The position numbers and the translations under genes were made by a program. A DNA stretch of 64,000 nucleotides, taken from the NCBI GenBank assembly GCA_016278725.1, contig JADQBG010000003.1, forward strand, positions 143,486 to 207,485, in the 5' to 3' direction. The notes under the pieces were generated by a model. That model was not told where the DNA came from and ran no database searches. It was given only the letters and a program-made list of their open reading frames with translations. This stretch comes from Actinomycetota bacterium. GTDB lineage: Bacteria; Actinomycetota; Thermoleophilia; RBG-16-64-13. Every line of letters starts with the position of its first letter. Positions within the stretch are counted from its first letter, which is position 1. Of the stretch, positions 25,820-35,496 are shown piece by piece.

Positions 25820-26003
25820 CGAGATCAACGAGATGGACGGCCAGGAACTGGAGCAGCTGCTCAAGCAAAACCGCGAGGAGCTTTTCAACCTGCGGTTCCA
25901 GCATGCGACCGGGCAGCTCGAGAACACCGCGCGCCTGAAGCAGGTCCGGCGGGACATCGCCCGGATACTGACCGTGAAGAGCTACAAGGAGAAGGAGCAG
26001 TAG
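25809..26003 (+). CDS. rpmC: 50S ribosomal protein L29
   Basis: Small two-helix protein beside the tunnel exit. The 64-residue protein begins from TTG ([18 protein letters not shown]) and contains '[32 protein letters not shown]', the diagnostic motif. The start lies inside the end of rplP (GGGAGGACGG upstream), implying translational coupling. It is followed at once by rpsQ. Confidence 0.95.
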   Translation: MKVNEINEMDGQELEQLLKQNREELFNLRFQHATGQLENTARLKQVRRDIARILTVKSYKEKEQ

Positions 26004-26261
26004 ATGGCCGGTGAAGGCACCCAACGGGAGCGCCAGGGCCTGGTGGTCTCGGATGCGATGGATAAGACCGTCGTCGTCGAGGTGACCGCGGCCAAGCCGC
26101 ACCCTCTCTATAAAAAGGTCATGCGCCGCACCGTGCGGCTGAAGGCCCACGACGAGCAGAACACCGCCCAGGTGGGTGACACCGTGCTGGTGCGTGAGTG
26201 CCGCCCCCTGTCCAAGGACAAGAGCTGGCGGCTGATCGAAGTGCTGCAGCGGGCTGAGTAA
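26004..26261 (+). CDS. rpsQ: 30S ribosomal protein S17
   Basis: OB-fold primary 16S binder. The 85-residue protein has '[17 protein letters not shown]', '[21 protein letters not shown]' and '[21 protein letters not shown]', matching the family throughout. The ATG directly abuts the rpmC stop, with AAGGAG inside rpmC. Confidence 0.97.
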   Translation: MAGEGTQRERQGLVVSDAMDKTVVVEVTAAKPHPLYKKVMRRTVRLKAHDEQNTAQVGDTVLVRECRPLSKDKSWRLIEVLQRAE

Positions 26262-26293
26262 GCCGCCCTACCAAGAGACGGGAAACGAGAGCG

Positions 26294-26662
26294 ATGGTAC
26301 AGGTAGAAACGAGACTCAAGGTCGCCGATAACACCGGCGCTCGCGAGCTCCTCTGCATCCGGATCACGGGCGGCTCCCGCCGGCGCTATGCCGGCGTGGG
26401 CGATGTCATCGTGGGCACGGTCAAAGAGGCGACCCCGGGCGGCTCGGTGAAAAAAGGCGAAGTGGTTCAGGCTGTGGTGGTGCGGGTCAAGAAACCCTTC
26501 GGGCGCAAGGACGGCACCTACATCGGCTTCGACGAGAACGCCGCAGTCCTGATCGACCGTCAGAACAACCCGCGGGGCACGCGGATCTTCGGCCCGGTGG
26601 CCCGCGAACTGCGTGACAAGAACTTCACGCGGATCGTGTCCCTGGCTCCGGAGGTGCTGTAG
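26294..26662 (+). CDS. rplN: 50S ribosomal protein L14
   Basis: Interface protein contacting 16S helix 44. The 122-residue protein contains '[20 protein letters not shown]', '[21 protein letters not shown]' and '[21 protein letters not shown]', with the standard length. First gene of the spc-type segment, though no promoter is evident ahead of it. Confidence 0.98.
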   Translation: MVQVETRLKVADNTGARELLCIRITGGSRRRYAGVGDVIVGTVKEATPGGSVKKGEVVQAVVVRVKKPFGRKDGTYIGFDENAAVLIDRQNNPRGTRIFGPVARELRDKNFTRIVSLAPEVL

Positions 26663-26665
26663 ACC

Positions 26666-27013
26666 ATGGGCAAGACCAAGACCAAAGACAACTTCACCAA
26701 GAAGATCAGAAGGGGCGACACCGTCCGCGTGATTCAGGGCAAAGAGACCGGCAAGCAGGGCAAGATCCTGCGGGTCATCCCCGAAGACAACCGCGTGGTC
26801 GTCGAGCGCGTGAACTTCATCAAGCGTCACGTCCGCCCCACTCAGCGCAATCCCCAGGGTGGCGTCATCGAGCGCGAAGCGCCGCTTCCGATCTCGAACG
26901 TCATGCTGATATGTCCCGGCTGCGGCGAGGCCGCCCGGGTGGGGATGCGCGAAGAAGGCGATGAGAAGGTTCGCTACTGTAAGAAGTGCGACGTAACCGT
27001 GGATAAAGGCTAG
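26666..27013 (+). CDS. rplX: 50S ribosomal protein L24
   Basis: Assembly initiator at the tunnel exit. The 115-residue protein has a KOW domain ('[22 protein letters not shown]') and '[36 protein letters not shown]'. It ends in a four-cysteine zinc-ribbon-like segment (CPGC...CKKC), as in many bacterial L24 proteins. It starts three bases after rplN. Confidence 0.97.
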   Translation: MGKTKTKDNFTKKIRRGDTVRVIQGKETGKQGKILRVIPEDNRVVVERVNFIKRHVRPTQRNPQGGVIEREAPLPISNVMLICPGCGEAARVGMREEGDEKVRYCKKCDVTVDKG

Positions 27014-27017
27014 GCAG

Positions 27018-27563
27018 ATGGCGCCCAGGCTAAAAGAGAGATATCAACAGGAGATTCTGCCCGAACTGCGTGAGGAGTTCGGGTACGACAACGTGATGCA
27101 GGTCCCCCGGGTCACCAAGCTGACCGTGAACATGGGCCTTGGCGAGGCATCGCAGGACGCGAAGCAGTTGGAGGAAGCCGGCGAGCAGTTGGCCGCCATC
27201 ACCGGGCAGAAGGCCCAGGTGCGGCGGGCGCGCAAGTCGATCGCCAACTTCAAGGTCCGTGAGGGCATGCCTGTCGGCCTCCGGGTCACGCTGCGCGGTG
27301 ACCGGATGTGGGAGATGCTCGACCGCTTGATCAGCATAGCGCTCCCCCGGATCCGTGACTTCCGGGGCATCTCCCCGGACGCCTTCGACCGGGACGGCAA
27401 CTACAACCTCGGCCTTCGGGAGCAGATCATCTTCCCGGAGATCGACTACGACAAGATCGACCGGGTGCGGGGGATGGACATCGCCATCACCACCACCGCC
27501 ACGAACCCCGAAGAGGGGCGGGCTCTGCTGCGCAAGCTGGGCATGCCCTTCCGGCAGAGCTAG
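27018..27563 (+). CDS. rplE: 50S ribosomal protein L5
   Basis: Binds 5S rRNA in the central protuberance. The 181-residue protein contains '[16 protein letters not shown]', '[27 protein letters not shown]' and '[29 protein letters not shown]'. Standard length and position between L24 and S14. Confidence 0.98.
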   Translation: MAPRLKERYQQEILPELREEFGYDNVMQVPRVTKLTVNMGLGEASQDAKQLEEAGEQLAAITGQKAQVRRARKSIANFKVREGMPVGLRVTLRGDRMWEMLDRLISIALPRIRDFRGISPDAFDRDGNYNLGLREQIIFPEIDYDKIDRVRGMDIAITTTATNPEEGRALLRKLGMPFRQS

Positions 27564-27581
27564 GAAGAGGAGCACTAGTTA

Positions 27582-27767
27582 ATGGCCAAGAAGTCGCAAA
27601 TCGCGAAGAACAGGCGCCCGGCCAAGTTCTCCACCCGGGCCTACAACCGATGCAACCGGTGTGGGCGGCCGCGGGGTTATTACCGCAAGTTCGGCCTGTG
27701 CCGAATCTGCCTGCGGGATCTCGCGCACCAGGGCGTAGTTCCCGGCGTCACCAAGTCGAGCTGGTAG
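27582..27767 (+). CDS. rpsN: 30S ribosomal protein S14, zinc-binding type
   Basis: The 61-residue short form (type Z) of S14 in the small-subunit head. It contains CxxC '[22 protein letters not shown]', i.e. two CxxC pairs for one zinc, and ends GVTKSSW. The zinc-free long form is not present in this window. Confidence 0.97.
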   Translation: MAKKSQIAKNRRPAKFSTRAYNRCNRCGRPRGYYRKFGLCRICLRDLAHQGVVPGVTKSSW

Positions 27768-27776
27768 GGGGTAGAG

Positions 27777-28172
27777 ATGCTGACTGATCCTATCGCCGAT
27801 ATGCTCACTCGGATCCGGAATGGCAACAAAGCCATGATGCAAGAGGTCCGGATGCCGGCCTCCAAGCTCAAGGTCGACATTGCCGGGATCCTCAAGGACG
27901 AAGGCTATATCGCGGACGTCCGGGTCGAGAAAGGCGAGAGCTACGACGAGCTGATCCTCGAGTTGAAATACACCGAGGACCGTCGGCGCGTGATTTCGCA
28001 AATCAAGCGCATCAGCAAGCCGGGCCGCCGGATCTACGCCAAGAAGGACAAGCTCCCCCGCGTGCTGGGAGGCCTGGGGACGGCGATCATGTCGACGTCT
28101 CACGGGGTGATGACCTCGCGGGAAGCGAAGCGCCTGGGTGTTGGCGGCGAAGTCGTCTGCTTCGTGTGGTAA
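27777..28172 (+). CDS. rpsH: 30S ribosomal protein S8
   Basis: Central-domain 16S binder; in E. coli the spc operon repressor. The 131-residue protein has 'DPIADMLTRIRNGNKA', 'RRVISQIKRISKPGRRIYAKKDKLPRVLGGLG' and the C-terminal 'GVMTSREAKRLGVGGEVVCFVW'. Start nine bases after rpsN with GGGGGTAGAG upstream. Confidence 0.98.
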   Translation: MLTDPIADMLTRIRNGNKAMMQEVRMPASKLKVDIAGILKDEGYIADVRVEKGESYDELILELKYTEDRRRVISQIKRISKPGRRIYAKKDKLPRVLGGLGTAIMSTSHGVMTSREAKRLGVGGEVVCFVW

Positions 28173-28178
28173 TGCAAT

Positions 28179-28712
28179 ATGTCTAGAATTGGAAATGCAC
28201 CCATAGCTGTACCTCAGGGCGTCGACGTGGCCATCGACGGCACGGTCGTGAGCGTCAAGGGACCCAAGGGCCAGCTGGAACAGCAAGTACATCCCGATAT
28301 GCTGATCTCTCTCGAAGACGGCACCCTCAAGGTGGCGCGTCCGAGCGAGGCCAAGGAACATCGGGCGCTGCACGGCCTGACGCGGAGCCTGCTGGCCAAC
28401 ATGGTCGCGGGCGTCACCCAGGGTTACGAGAAGCGCCTGGAAATCGTGGGCGTCGGCTACCGCGCCGCCCTGAAAGGCAAGGACCTCGAGGTGCAGGTGG
28501 GTTACTCCCACCCCGTGGTGGTGGATCCGCCCGAAGGCATCGAGTTCGAGGTGCCGGCTCCGACCCAGGTCGTGGTGCGGGGTATCGACAAGCAGAAGGT
28601 CGGCCAGGTGGCCGCTAACATCCGGGCCATCCGCAAGCCCGAGCCCTACAAGGGCAAAGGCATCCGGTACCAGGGCGAGTACGTCCGCCGCAAGGTCGGC
28701 AAGCGCGCTTAG
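28179..28712 (+). CDS. rplF: 50S ribosomal protein L6
   Basis: Two-domain protein near the sarcin-ricin loop. The 177-residue protein begins [17 protein letters not shown], contains 'KGPKGQL' and '[23 protein letters not shown]', and ends '[23 protein letters not shown]', the canonical signature. It starts six bases after rpsH. Confidence 0.98.
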   Translation: MSRIGNAPIAVPQGVDVAIDGTVVSVKGPKGQLEQQVHPDMLISLEDGTLKVARPSEAKEHRALHGLTRSLLANMVAGVTQGYEKRLEIVGVGYRAALKGKDLEVQVGYSHPVVVDPPEGIEFEVPAPTQVVVRGIDKQKVGQVAANIRAIRKPEPYKGKGIRYQGEYVRRKVGKRA

Positions 28713-28740
28713 CAACCAACGAAAGAACTGACCGAGGACG

Positions 28741-29097
28741 ATGAGCGTACTAAAGAAGAAAAAGTTGGCCGCCCGGCGGCGCGCGGTGCGGGTGCGCAGC
28801 AAGGTGAAGGGCACTCCGCAGCGCCCGCGCCTGAGCGTGTTCCGCTCCAACCGCGGCATATGGGCGCAGGTCATAGACGACACGACTGGGACCACGCTTG
28901 CGAGCGCCGGTCCCGCCGGTGTCGAGGCATCTGCCGAAGACAAGAAGGCGCAGGCCGCCAAGGTGGGCTCACTGCTCGCCGAGCGGGCCAAAGCGGCGGG
29001 GATCGAGCAGGTGGTGTTCGACCGCGGTTCGTATCTGTACCACGGGCGGGTCAAGGCCCTGGCGGACGCGGCACGCGAAGCCGGCCTGAGCTTCTAG
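28741..29097 (+). CDS. rplR: 50S ribosomal protein L18
   Basis: 5S rRNA-binding protein. The 118-residue protein has a basic N-terminus ('[43 protein letters not shown]') and C-terminal '[28 protein letters not shown]', all standard. Confidence 0.97.
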   Translation: MSVLKKKKLAARRRAVRVRSKVKGTPQRPRLSVFRSNRGIWAQVIDDTTGTTLASAGPAGVEASAEDKKAQAAKVGSLLAERAKAAGIEQVVFDRGSYLYHGRVKALADAAREAGLSF

Positions 29098-29116
29098 AGA
29101 AGGGAAAGGGAACGCA

Positions 29117-29695
29117 GTGTCACAGATCAAGGCGGACGCGCTGAACCTGCAGGAGAACGTGATCGAGATCAACCGCGTCGCCAAGGTCGTAAAAGGCGGT
29201 CGGCGGTTCTCCTTCACGGCTCTCGTGGCTGTGGGTGACGGCGAGGGCGTCGTGGGTGTGGGTTACGGCAAGGCCAAGGAAGTACCGCTTGCCATCCAGA
29301 AAGCCATCGACGACGCCAAGAAGAACCTGTTTGTCGTGCCCAAGCACGGCAGCACGATCACTCACGCCATCGTGGGTCGCTACGGCGCGGGCAAGGTCCT
29401 GCTGAAGCCGGCCTCCCCGGGTACCGGAGTCATCGCCGGAGGCGGCGTGCGTGCGGTGCTGGAACTGGGCGGCGTGCGCGACGTGCTGACCAAGTGCCTC
29501 GGGACCACCAATCCGATCAACATGGTGCGGGCGGCCGAGGAAGGCCTGCGCTCGTTGCGCCGGCCCGAGGACATCGCCCGGCTGAGAGGCAAGACGATCC
29601 GCGAGGTCCTTGGTATGGAGAAGCACTCGACCGAGCAGGGCCCCGAGTCCGCGGACGCCGAAGCGCAAGCGGTTGCGGCGGCGGGCGAGGAGTAG
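29117..29695 (+). CDS. rpsE: 30S ribosomal protein S5
   Basis: Accuracy protein at the mRNA entry site. The 192-residue protein contains the S5 double-stranded RNA-binding domain ('[25 protein letters not shown]') and the C-terminal '[16 protein letters not shown]' domain. About 25 acidic/Ala residues ([14 protein letters not shown]) extend the C-terminus. GTG start ([12 protein letters not shown]). Confidence 0.97.
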   Translation: MSQIKADALNLQENVIEINRVAKVVKGGRRFSFTALVAVGDGEGVVGVGYGKAKEVPLAIQKAIDDAKKNLFVVPKHGSTITHAIVGRYGAGKVLLKPASPGTGVIAGGGVRAVLELGGVRDVLTKCLGTTNPINMVRAAEEGLRSLRRPEDIARLRGKTIREVLGMEKHSTEQGPESADAEAQAVAAAGEE

Positions 29696-29701
29696 CGGAC
29701 G

Positions 29702-30160
29702 ATGCTGAAGATTATCCAGGTAAAGAGCGCCATCCGGCGCAAGCAGGATCACAAGGACACCCTGCGGGCCCTGGGCCTTCGGCGCCCGGGGCAGACCGTC
29801 TATCACGAGGACAGCAAGGTGATCCGCGGGATGATCCAAAAGATCTACTACATGCTGGACGTGAGTGAGGTAACCTCCAAGCAGGCGGATGCGGCGCAAG
29901 CCGCGCCGGACGCGGCCCCGGCGGTGACGGTGAAGTCCGCGGGCGAAGTACCGGCCGAGAAGCCGGCTGAGAAGCCTGCCGAGAAACCCGAGCCCGAGGC
30001 GCCCGCGGCCGAACAGGCGGAGCAGCCCGAGGCCGAAGCACCCGCGGAGGAAGGACCTGCGGAGCAGCCTGAGGCCGAAGCGGCGGAGGAAGCCGCGCCC
30101 GAGGCCGCCGAGAAGCCGGGCGAAGACGAAGACGAGACGGAAGCCGAGAACAAGGAATAG
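29702..30160 (+). CDS. rpmD: 50S ribosomal protein L30 with long acidic C-terminal extension
   Basis: Residues 1-58 are a normal L30 ('IIQVKSAIRRKQDHKDTLRALGLRRPGQTVYHED'), which in most bacteria is the whole protein (about 60 residues). A further ~94 residues rich in Glu, Ala and Pro follow, with short repeats such as AEKPAEKPAEKP and EQPEAEAPAEE, ending in a strongly acidic DEDETEAENKE. The tail is almost certainly disordered and lacks any recognisable domain. The frame is continuous and rplO follows four bases later, so the tail is genuine coding sequence. Confidence 0.95.
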   Translation: MLKIIQVKSAIRRKQDHKDTLRALGLRRPGQTVYHEDSKVIRGMIQKIYYMLDVSEVTSKQADAAQAAPDAAPAVTVKSAGEVPAEKPAEKPAEKPEPEAPAAEQAEQPEAEAPAEEGPAEQPEAEAAEEAAPEAAEKPGEDEDETEAENKE

Positions 30161-30163
30161 CCG

Positions 30164-30640
30164 ATGGCTGACGAGATATTTCTACACGAGCTGCGCCCGA
30201 ACGAGGGCTCGCGGACCAAGCGTAAGCGCGTGGGCCGCGGGCACGGTTCGGGCAACGGCAAGACCTCAGGCCGAGGCCACAAGGGCTCGAAGGCCCGCTC
30301 CGGCGGACAGATCTCCTCCCGGTATGAGGGCGGGCAGATGCCGCTGCACATGCGGGTGCCCAAACTCCGCGGTCCGCACAGCAAGGACGCGATGCCCATC
30401 GGCCCCTTCCGGACGTACATGGTGCCGGTCAATCTCAACCGGCTCGAGGCCTTCGAGGCGGGCACCGAGGTGACCCCCGAGGCCCTGCTCGAGAAAGGCA
30501 TCGTGAAGAAGGCCGACGAGCGCGTCAAGATCCTGGGGGAAGGCGAGCTGAACCGGGCCCTGACCGTGAAGGCCCACGGCTTCAGCGCCTCGGCCAAGCG
30601 TAAGATCGAGGAAGCGGGTGGCACCTGCGAGGAGCTTTAG
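30164..30640 (+). CDS. rplO: 50S ribosomal protein L15
   Basis: Late-assembly large-subunit protein. The 158-residue protein has '[35 protein letters not shown]' and a C-terminal globular domain ending [14 protein letters not shown]. Position before secY is the classical spc order. Confidence 0.98.
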   Translation: MADEIFLHELRPNEGSRTKRKRVGRGHGSGNGKTSGRGHKGSKARSGGQISSRYEGGQMPLHMRVPKLRGPHSKDAMPIGPFRTYMVPVNLNRLEAFEAGTEVTPEALLEKGIVKKADERVKILGEGELNRALTVKAHGFSASAKRKIEEAGGTCEEL

Positions 30641-30694
30641 CTCCCCGCGGACGCCTGTAGCCGGCGGATCCGTACTCGAAGAGTGGAGTAACAG

Positions 30695-31948
30695 ATGCTG
30701 CAATCACTGCTGAACGCCTGGAAGCTGCCGGATCTTCGGACCCGCCTGCTGTTCACGGCGTTCATCATCGCACTTTACCGGTTCGGGTCGTTCGTGCCCG
30801 TTCCCGGGGTCGACCTCGGGGCCATCTCGGACCTCATCCAAGGCGGCGGGGTCTTTGGCTTCTTCAACGTGCTGGCCGGCGGCGCCTTCGAGCGCGTGGC
30901 CGTCTTCGCGCTGGGGATCATGCCGTACATCACGGCGTCGATCATCTTCACCCTGCTGACGACGGTCATCCCGCAGCTGGAGGCCATCGCCAAGGAAGGG
31001 GAATCCGGGGCCAAGAAGATCAATCAGTACACGCGGTACACCACCATCGTGCTGTCCTTGGTCCAGGCGATCGCCTTCGTGTTCCTCTTCCGGACGCAGG
31101 GTGCGTTCCCGCCGGAGAACCCGCTGACGCCCTACAAGTTCTACCTGATCGTCTTCACCCTGACGGTGGGAGCCGGTCTGGTCATGTGGCTGGGCGAGCT
31201 GATCACTCAGCGCGGCATCGGCAACGGCATCTCCCTGATCATTTTCGCCAGCATCATCTCGGCGCTGCCGGGCGGTCTCTACAACATGATCCGGGTCATG
31301 AATCCGCTCGAATGGCTGATCATGGCGCTCATCGCCCTCGGCGTGATCGTGGCGATCATCATGGTGCAGGAAGGCCAGCGGCGCATTCCGATCCAGTACG
31401 CCAAGCGGGTGGTGGGGCGCAAGATGTACGGCGGGCAGAGCACTTATCTGCCCCTCAGGGTCAACATGGCGGGCGTCATCCCGGTCATCTTCGCTTCCGC
31501 GGTGATGCTCTTCCCGGTGACCCTCGCCCAGATGACCCCTTGGGAATGGGCGCAGACCGCCGCCACCACCATCGGCCCCGGCAGTTGGGCATATCTCGCC
31601 GTGGAAGTGCTCCTGATCATCCTGTTCACCTATTTCTACACGGCGGTGCAGTTCAACCCGCTCGACCAGGCCGACAACCTGCGTAAGCACGGGGGCTTCA
31701 TCCCCGGCATTCGCCCGGGGCGGCCCACGGCCCAGTATCTGGACCGCGTCCTCACTCGGATCACCCTGCCCGGAGCCCTTTTCCTGGCGGCCATCGTGGT
31801 GTTGCCCACGCTGCTGATCCGCTTCATGGGCGTGCCCTTCTTCTTCGGCGGCACCTCGCTGCTGATCGTGATCGGGGTGGCCCTCGACACCATGAAGCAG
31901 ATGGAGTCGCAGTTGCTGATGCGGCATTACGAGGGATTCCTCAAGTAG
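30695..31948 (+). CDS. secY: preprotein translocase subunit SecY
   Basis: Channel-forming subunit of the Sec translocon in the cytoplasmic membrane. The 417-residue protein has ten hydrophobic segments. Key parts are the plug region near 'PVPGVDLGAISDLIQGGGVFGFFNVLAGGAFERVAVFALGIMPYI', 'GIGNGISLIIFASI', and the cytoplasmic 'RRIPIQYAKRVVGRKMYGGQSTYLPLRVNMAGVIPVIFASA' loop that contacts SecA and ribosome. GTGGAG lies ahead of ATG. Partner SecE is encoded near the left end of the window. Confidence 0.98.
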   Translation: MLQSLLNAWKLPDLRTRLLFTAFIIALYRFGSFVPVPGVDLGAISDLIQGGGVFGFFNVLAGGAFERVAVFALGIMPYITASIIFTLLTTVIPQLEAIAKEGESGAKKINQYTRYTTIVLSLVQAIAFVFLFRTQGAFPPENPLTPYKFYLIVFTLTVGAGLVMWLGELITQRGIGNGISLIIFASIISALPGGLYNMIRVMNPLEWLIMALIALGVIVAIIMVQEGQRRIPIQYAKRVVGRKMYGGQSTYLPLRVNMAGVIPVIFASAVMLFPVTLAQMTPWEWAQTAATTIGPGSWAYLAVEVLLIILFTYFYTAVQFNPLDQADNLRKHGGFIPGIRPGRPTAQYLDRVLTRITLPGALFLAAIVVLPTLLIRFMGVPFFFGGTSLLIVIGVALDTMKQMESQLLMRHYEGFLK

Positions 31949-31964
31949 GCGACGAGAGGGGGAT

Positions 31965-32633
31965 ATGGGGGAAATGGCACAGTTCAACCTGATACTGCTG
32001 GGACCGCCCGGCGCGGGCAAGGGGACGCAGGCCAGCCGCATAGTCGAGGACTACGGCGTGCCGCACATCTCCACGGGAGACATCCTGCGGTCCGCGGTCA
32101 AGAACCAGACGCACATGGGGCTCGAGGCCAAGCGTTACATGGACGCCGGCGAACTGGTGCCCGACGAGGTCGTGATCGGTATCGTCAAAGACCGCCTGCA
32201 GGAACCGGACACCGCCAACGGGTTCTTGATGGACGGCTTCCCGCGCACGATCCCCCAGGCCCGGGCGCTCGACGCGAGCCTCGCCGACCTGAGCCGGGAC
32301 GTTTCCCGGGTCGTGGCCGTGCTGGTGCCGGATGATGAACTGGTCAAGCGTCTCTCGGGGCGCCGGATCTGCCGCGAGTGCCAAACTCCCTACCACGTAT
32401 ACGCGAACCCCTCCCAACGCGAGGGTGTCTGCGACAAGTGCGGGGGCGAGCTTTTCCAACGCGACGACGACACCGAGGCCACCGTGCGCAATCGGCTGAA
32501 CGTGTACGCCGAGCAGACCGAGCCGCTGATCGACTACTACGACGAGCAGGGCCTGGTGGCGCGTATCGACGGCCAGCAGACGCCGGACAAAGTGTACGAG
32601 GACATCAAGGCCGCGATCGGGCCGCCCGAGTAG
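31965..32633 (+). CDS. adk: adenylate kinase, zinc-LID type
   Basis: Interconverts ATP + AMP and 2 ADP. The 222-residue protein has P-loop 'GPPGAGKGTQA', the AMP-binding 'STGDILR', 'DGFPRT', and a LID with a CxxC...CxxC zinc knuckle ('CRECQTPYHVY...CDKCGG') typical of Gram-positive enzymes. The upstream ATG (MGEMAQFN) is used because GAGAGG precedes it; the second ATG three codons later is possible. Order secY-adk-map-infA is standard. Confidence 0.97.
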   Translation: MGEMAQFNLILLGPPGAGKGTQASRIVEDYGVPHISTGDILRSAVKNQTHMGLEAKRYMDAGELVPDEVVIGIVKDRLQEPDTANGFLMDGFPRTIPQARALDASLADLSRDVSRVVAVLVPDDELVKRLSGRRICRECQTPYHVYANPSQREGVCDKCGGELFQRDDDTEATVRNRLNVYAEQTEPLIDYYDEQGLVARIDGQQTPDKVYEDIKAAIGPPE

Positions 32634-32677
32634 GCAGTCCGAAACCGAGCCTTTCGCAAGATTAGAGACGACACCGA

Positions 32678-33424
32678 TTGATCATCCGCAAGTCTGCCGC
32701 CGAGATCGAGAAGATGACCCGCGCGGGGCGAGTGGTGCATGGCTGTCTGCAGATGCTCGCCGCCGCGGTGCGTCCGGGGGTGAGCACGGCGGAACTCGAC
32801 CGCATGGCCGAGGATTACATCCGCAGCCATGGGGCGGTTCCCACCTTCAAGGGTTACCGCGGTTTTCCGAGTTCGATCTGCGCCTCGCCCAACGACATGA
32901 TCGTGCACGGCATTCCGGGAGAGACCGTCCTGGACGAGGGTGACATCCTGAGCATCGACGTGGGGGTGACGCTCGAGGACTACGTCGGCGACTCGGCGAT
33001 CACGGTGCCGGTGGGGGAGGTTTCCGAGGAGGCCTTCGCCCTGATGGCGGCGACGCGAGAGTCACTCGGCCGGGCCATCGAGCAGTGCCGCGAAGGCAAC
33101 CGGGTGGGGGATATCTCTCACGCGGTGCAGGCCTACGTCGAGGAGCGCGGTTACTCTGTCGTGCGCAGTTTGGTGGGTCACGGAATCGGGCGGGACATGC
33201 ACGAGGACCCGCAGGTGCCCAACTTCGGCGCGCCGGGCAAGGGGCCGCGTCTGGTGGCGGGAATGGTGCTGGCGATCGAGCCGATGGTGAACGCCGGGCG
33301 CTACGAAGTCGAGATGGGTGACGACGGCTGGGCGGTGTACACGCGGGACGGCACGCTGTCCGCGCACTTCGAGCACACGGTTGCTGTGACCAGCAATGGT
33401 CCGCGGGTGCTGACGGAGGCCTGA
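32678..33424 (+). CDS. map: methionine aminopeptidase, type I
   Basis: Removes N-terminal methionine from nascent proteins. The 248-residue protein starts from TTG ([18 protein letters not shown]). Metal ligands are visible in family context: '[16 protein letters not shown]' (two Asp), '[12 protein letters not shown]' (His), 'IEPMVN' (Glu) and 'FEHTVAV' (Glu), with substrate His in 'IVHGIPG'. The Shine-Dalgarno is weak. Confidence 0.97.
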   Translation: MIIRKSAAEIEKMTRAGRVVHGCLQMLAAAVRPGVSTAELDRMAEDYIRSHGAVPTFKGYRGFPSSICASPNDMIVHGIPGETVLDEGDILSIDVGVTLEDYVGDSAITVPVGEVSEEAFALMAATRESLGRAIEQCREGNRVGDISHAVQAYVEERGYSVVRSLVGHGIGRDMHEDPQVPNFGAPGKGPRLVAGMVLAIEPMVNAGRYEVEMGDDGWAVYTRDGTLSAHFEHTVAVTSNGPRVLTEA

Positions 33425-33501
33425 AAAGAGGGCTCCGGTTGTGGTAATATGCTCGGTCTGCGATTTGACGGAGTGACGAGAGAACGGGGTACGATCCGAG
33501 G

Positions 33502-33723
33502 GTGTCTCCTAAAGAAGATGCGATAGAGCTAGAAGGAGTGGTGGTCGAAGCCCTCCCGAACACGATGTTTCGGGTGAGGTTGGACAACGATCACGAAATC
33601 CTGGCCCACATTTCGGGCAAGATGCGGATGAACTACATCCGGATTCTGCCGGGAGACCGGGTGAAGGTCGAGCTTTCTCCTTACGACCTCACGCGCGGCC
33701 GGATCACCTACAGGTTCAAGTAA
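33502..33723 (+). CDS. infA: translation initiation factor IF-1
   Basis: OB-fold factor blocking the A site during initiation. The 73-residue protein (GTG start) contains '[66 protein letters not shown]', near-identical to the family. A TAATAT -10-like box with a weak CTGAAA -35 in the preceding gap could give it an own promoter. rpmJ follows. Confidence 0.98.
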   Translation: MSPKEDAIELEGVVVEALPNTMFRVRLDNDHEILAHISGKMRMNYIRILPGDRVKVELSPYDLTRGRITYRFK

Positions 33724-33816
33724 CAGGCCCGAGATACGTGCGCTCGGCCGGCCCGGCGGAAGTCGGGGCGGTCCGTCTGTGTCGAGGGAATGGATAGAGA
33801 CGAGGGGAACGGAATC

Positions 33817-33930
33817 ATGAAGGTACGGGCGTCGGTCAAGCCGATGTGCGAAAAGTGCAAGGTAATTCGCCGCAAGGGTCAGGTGCTGGTTATCTGCCAG
33901 AACCCGAACCATAAGCAGCGGCAGGGATAA
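33817..33930 (+). CDS. rpmJ: 50S ribosomal protein L36, zinc type
   Basis: A 37-residue protein below the ORF-track cutoff: [21 protein letters not shown] followed by [15 protein letters not shown]. Three Cys and one His form the classical single zinc site. It lies between infA and rpsM as expected. The upstream 93 bases carry GAGGGGAAC near the start and no other gene. Confidence 0.97.
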   Translation: MKVRASVKPMCEKCKVIRRKGQVLVICQNPNHKQRQG

Positions 33931-33944
33931 CCAGGAGCGGATAG

Positions 33945-34322
33945 ATGGCTCGGATAGCAGGCGTCACCCTTCCCCGCGATAAGCGGGTGGAGATCGGACT
34001 CACCTATGTGTACGGAGTGGGACAGAGCTTGGCCCAAAGGGCTCTTGCCGCCACGCAGATCAATCCGGACACCAAGGTCAAAGATCTGACCGAGGACGAG
34101 GAGATTCGCCTCCGCAACTACGTGGAGGATACCTTCCTGGTCGAGGGTGATCTTCGCCGTGAGCGAAGCCAGAACATCAAGCGGCTCATGGAGATCGGCT
34201 GTTATCGGGGGATCCGCCACCGGCGCGGTCTGCCCGTACGTGGCCAACGGACCAAGACCAACGCTCGTGTCCGCAAAGGGCACAAGCCGACGGTCGGTGT
34301 GAAGAAAAAGGTGCGGGTCTAG
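33945..34322 (+). CDS. rpsM: 30S ribosomal protein S13
   Basis: Head protein contacting P-site tRNA and L5. The 125-residue protein has '[24 protein letters not shown]' and '[29 protein letters not shown]' with a basic C-terminal tail. First gene of the alpha-type segment S13-S11-S4-rpoA-L17. Confidence 0.98.
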   Translation: MARIAGVTLPRDKRVEIGLTYVYGVGQSLAQRALAATQINPDTKVKDLTEDEEIRLRNYVEDTFLVEGDLRRERSQNIKRLMEIGCYRGIRHRRGLPVRGQRTKTNARVRKGHKPTVGVKKKVRV

Positions 34323-34379
34323 GCCGGTCCGCCCAGACTCGACTGACTGACTCAACCGGAACGAAGCGGAGAGAGGTTC

Positions 34380-34781
34380 ATGGCAAAACCGGTAAAACGG
34401 GGCACACGGACGCGGCGGCGCAAGGTGCGCAAGAACATCGCCGTCGGCAACGCCTACGTCAAGACGTCCTTTAACAACACCGTTGTCACCCTGACGGACA
34501 AGGAAGGCAACGTGATCGCCTGGGCGACGGCCGGAGCGGCCGGGTTCAAAGGCTCGCGTAAGTCCACGCCTTTCGCCGCGCAGGTGACCGCCGAGCGGGC
34601 CGCCCGCGCCGGCATGGAGCACGGTCTCCAGAAGATCGATGTGTTCGTCAAGGGACCGGGAAGCGGCCGGGAGACCGCGATCCGCTCTCTGCAGGCCACC
34701 GGCCTGGAAGTCAACAGCGTCAAGGACATCACCCCCATCCCGCACAACGGCTGCCGCCCCAAGAAGCGGCGCCGGGTGTAG
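34380..34781 (+). CDS. rpsK: 30S ribosomal protein S11
   Basis: Platform protein next to the Shine-Dalgarno helix. The 133-residue protein contains '[46 protein letters not shown]' and ends [11 protein letters not shown], both diagnostic. GGAGAGAGG precedes the ATG. Confidence 0.98.
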   Translation: MAKPVKRGTRTRRRKVRKNIAVGNAYVKTSFNNTVVTLTDKEGNVIAWATAGAAGFKGSRKSTPFAAQVTAERAARAGMEHGLQKIDVFVKGPGSGRETAIRSLQATGLEVNSVKDITPIPHNGCRPKKRRRV

Positions 34782-34807
34782 GGCCGGCAGTAACGGAGTC
34801 AGAACGA

Positions 34808-35434
34808 ATGGCTAGAGATACTGGACCACAGTGCAAGCAGTGCCGGCGGGAGGGCCTCAAGCTCTTTCTCAAAGGCGAGCGGTGCCTCACCGACAAGTGC
34901 GCGATCGATCGGCGGGGCTATCCCCCCGGTCAGCACGGCCGGGGCCGGCGGCGCAAGCAATCCGAGTACCTGCAGCAACTCAGGGAGAAGCAGAAGGCTC
35001 GGCGCTATTACGGACTGCTCGAAGCGCAGTTCCACAACTATTACGAGAAGGCCGCGCGCCAACCCGGGATCACAGGTGAGAATCTGTTGCGCCTGATCGA
35101 GACGCGGCTTGACAACGTGGTGTACCGCCTTGGCTTCGGAGCCTCTCGACGGCAGGCCCGCCAACTGGTGATGCACGGCCATTTCGAGGTCAACGGCCGT
35201 CGGGTGGACATTCCCTCGTACCGCGTGCGCCCCGAGGACGTGATCGTCTTCAAGCAGGGCGATCAGACTCTGCGCGACGTGATCGAGGAAGCCACGGACC
35301 TGACCGCGTCGGTCCCGCCCTGGCTGCAGGCGGACCACGACACTCTCGCCGGCAAGGTGCTGCGCCTTCCCGACCGGGAGGACATCGACGTGCCGGTGCA
35401 GGAGCAGCTCATTATCGAGCTCTACTCCAAGTAG
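34808..35434 (+). CDS. rpsD: 30S ribosomal protein S4, zinc-binding form
   Basis: 16S 5'-domain assembly initiator, alpha-operon repressor in E. coli. The 208-residue protein has an N-terminal CxxC ('CKQC') with later Cys residues at 'ERCLTDKC', the zinc finger of the C+ form, and the S4 RNA-binding domain '[43 protein letters not shown]'. Confidence 0.98.
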   Translation: MARDTGPQCKQCRREGLKLFLKGERCLTDKCAIDRRGYPPGQHGRGRRRKQSEYLQQLREKQKARRYYGLLEAQFHNYYEKAARQPGITGENLLRLIETRLDNVVYRLGFGASRRQARQLVMHGHFEVNGRRVDIPSYRVRPEDVIVFKQGDQTLRDVIEEATDLTASVPPWLQADHDTLAGKVLRLPDREDIDVPVQEQLIIELYSK

Positions 35435-35496
35435 ACCGGGCGCTTGCGCAGCGGTCGCAGCTGGATACCTGGATACGTTAGGAAACTGGAGGACGG

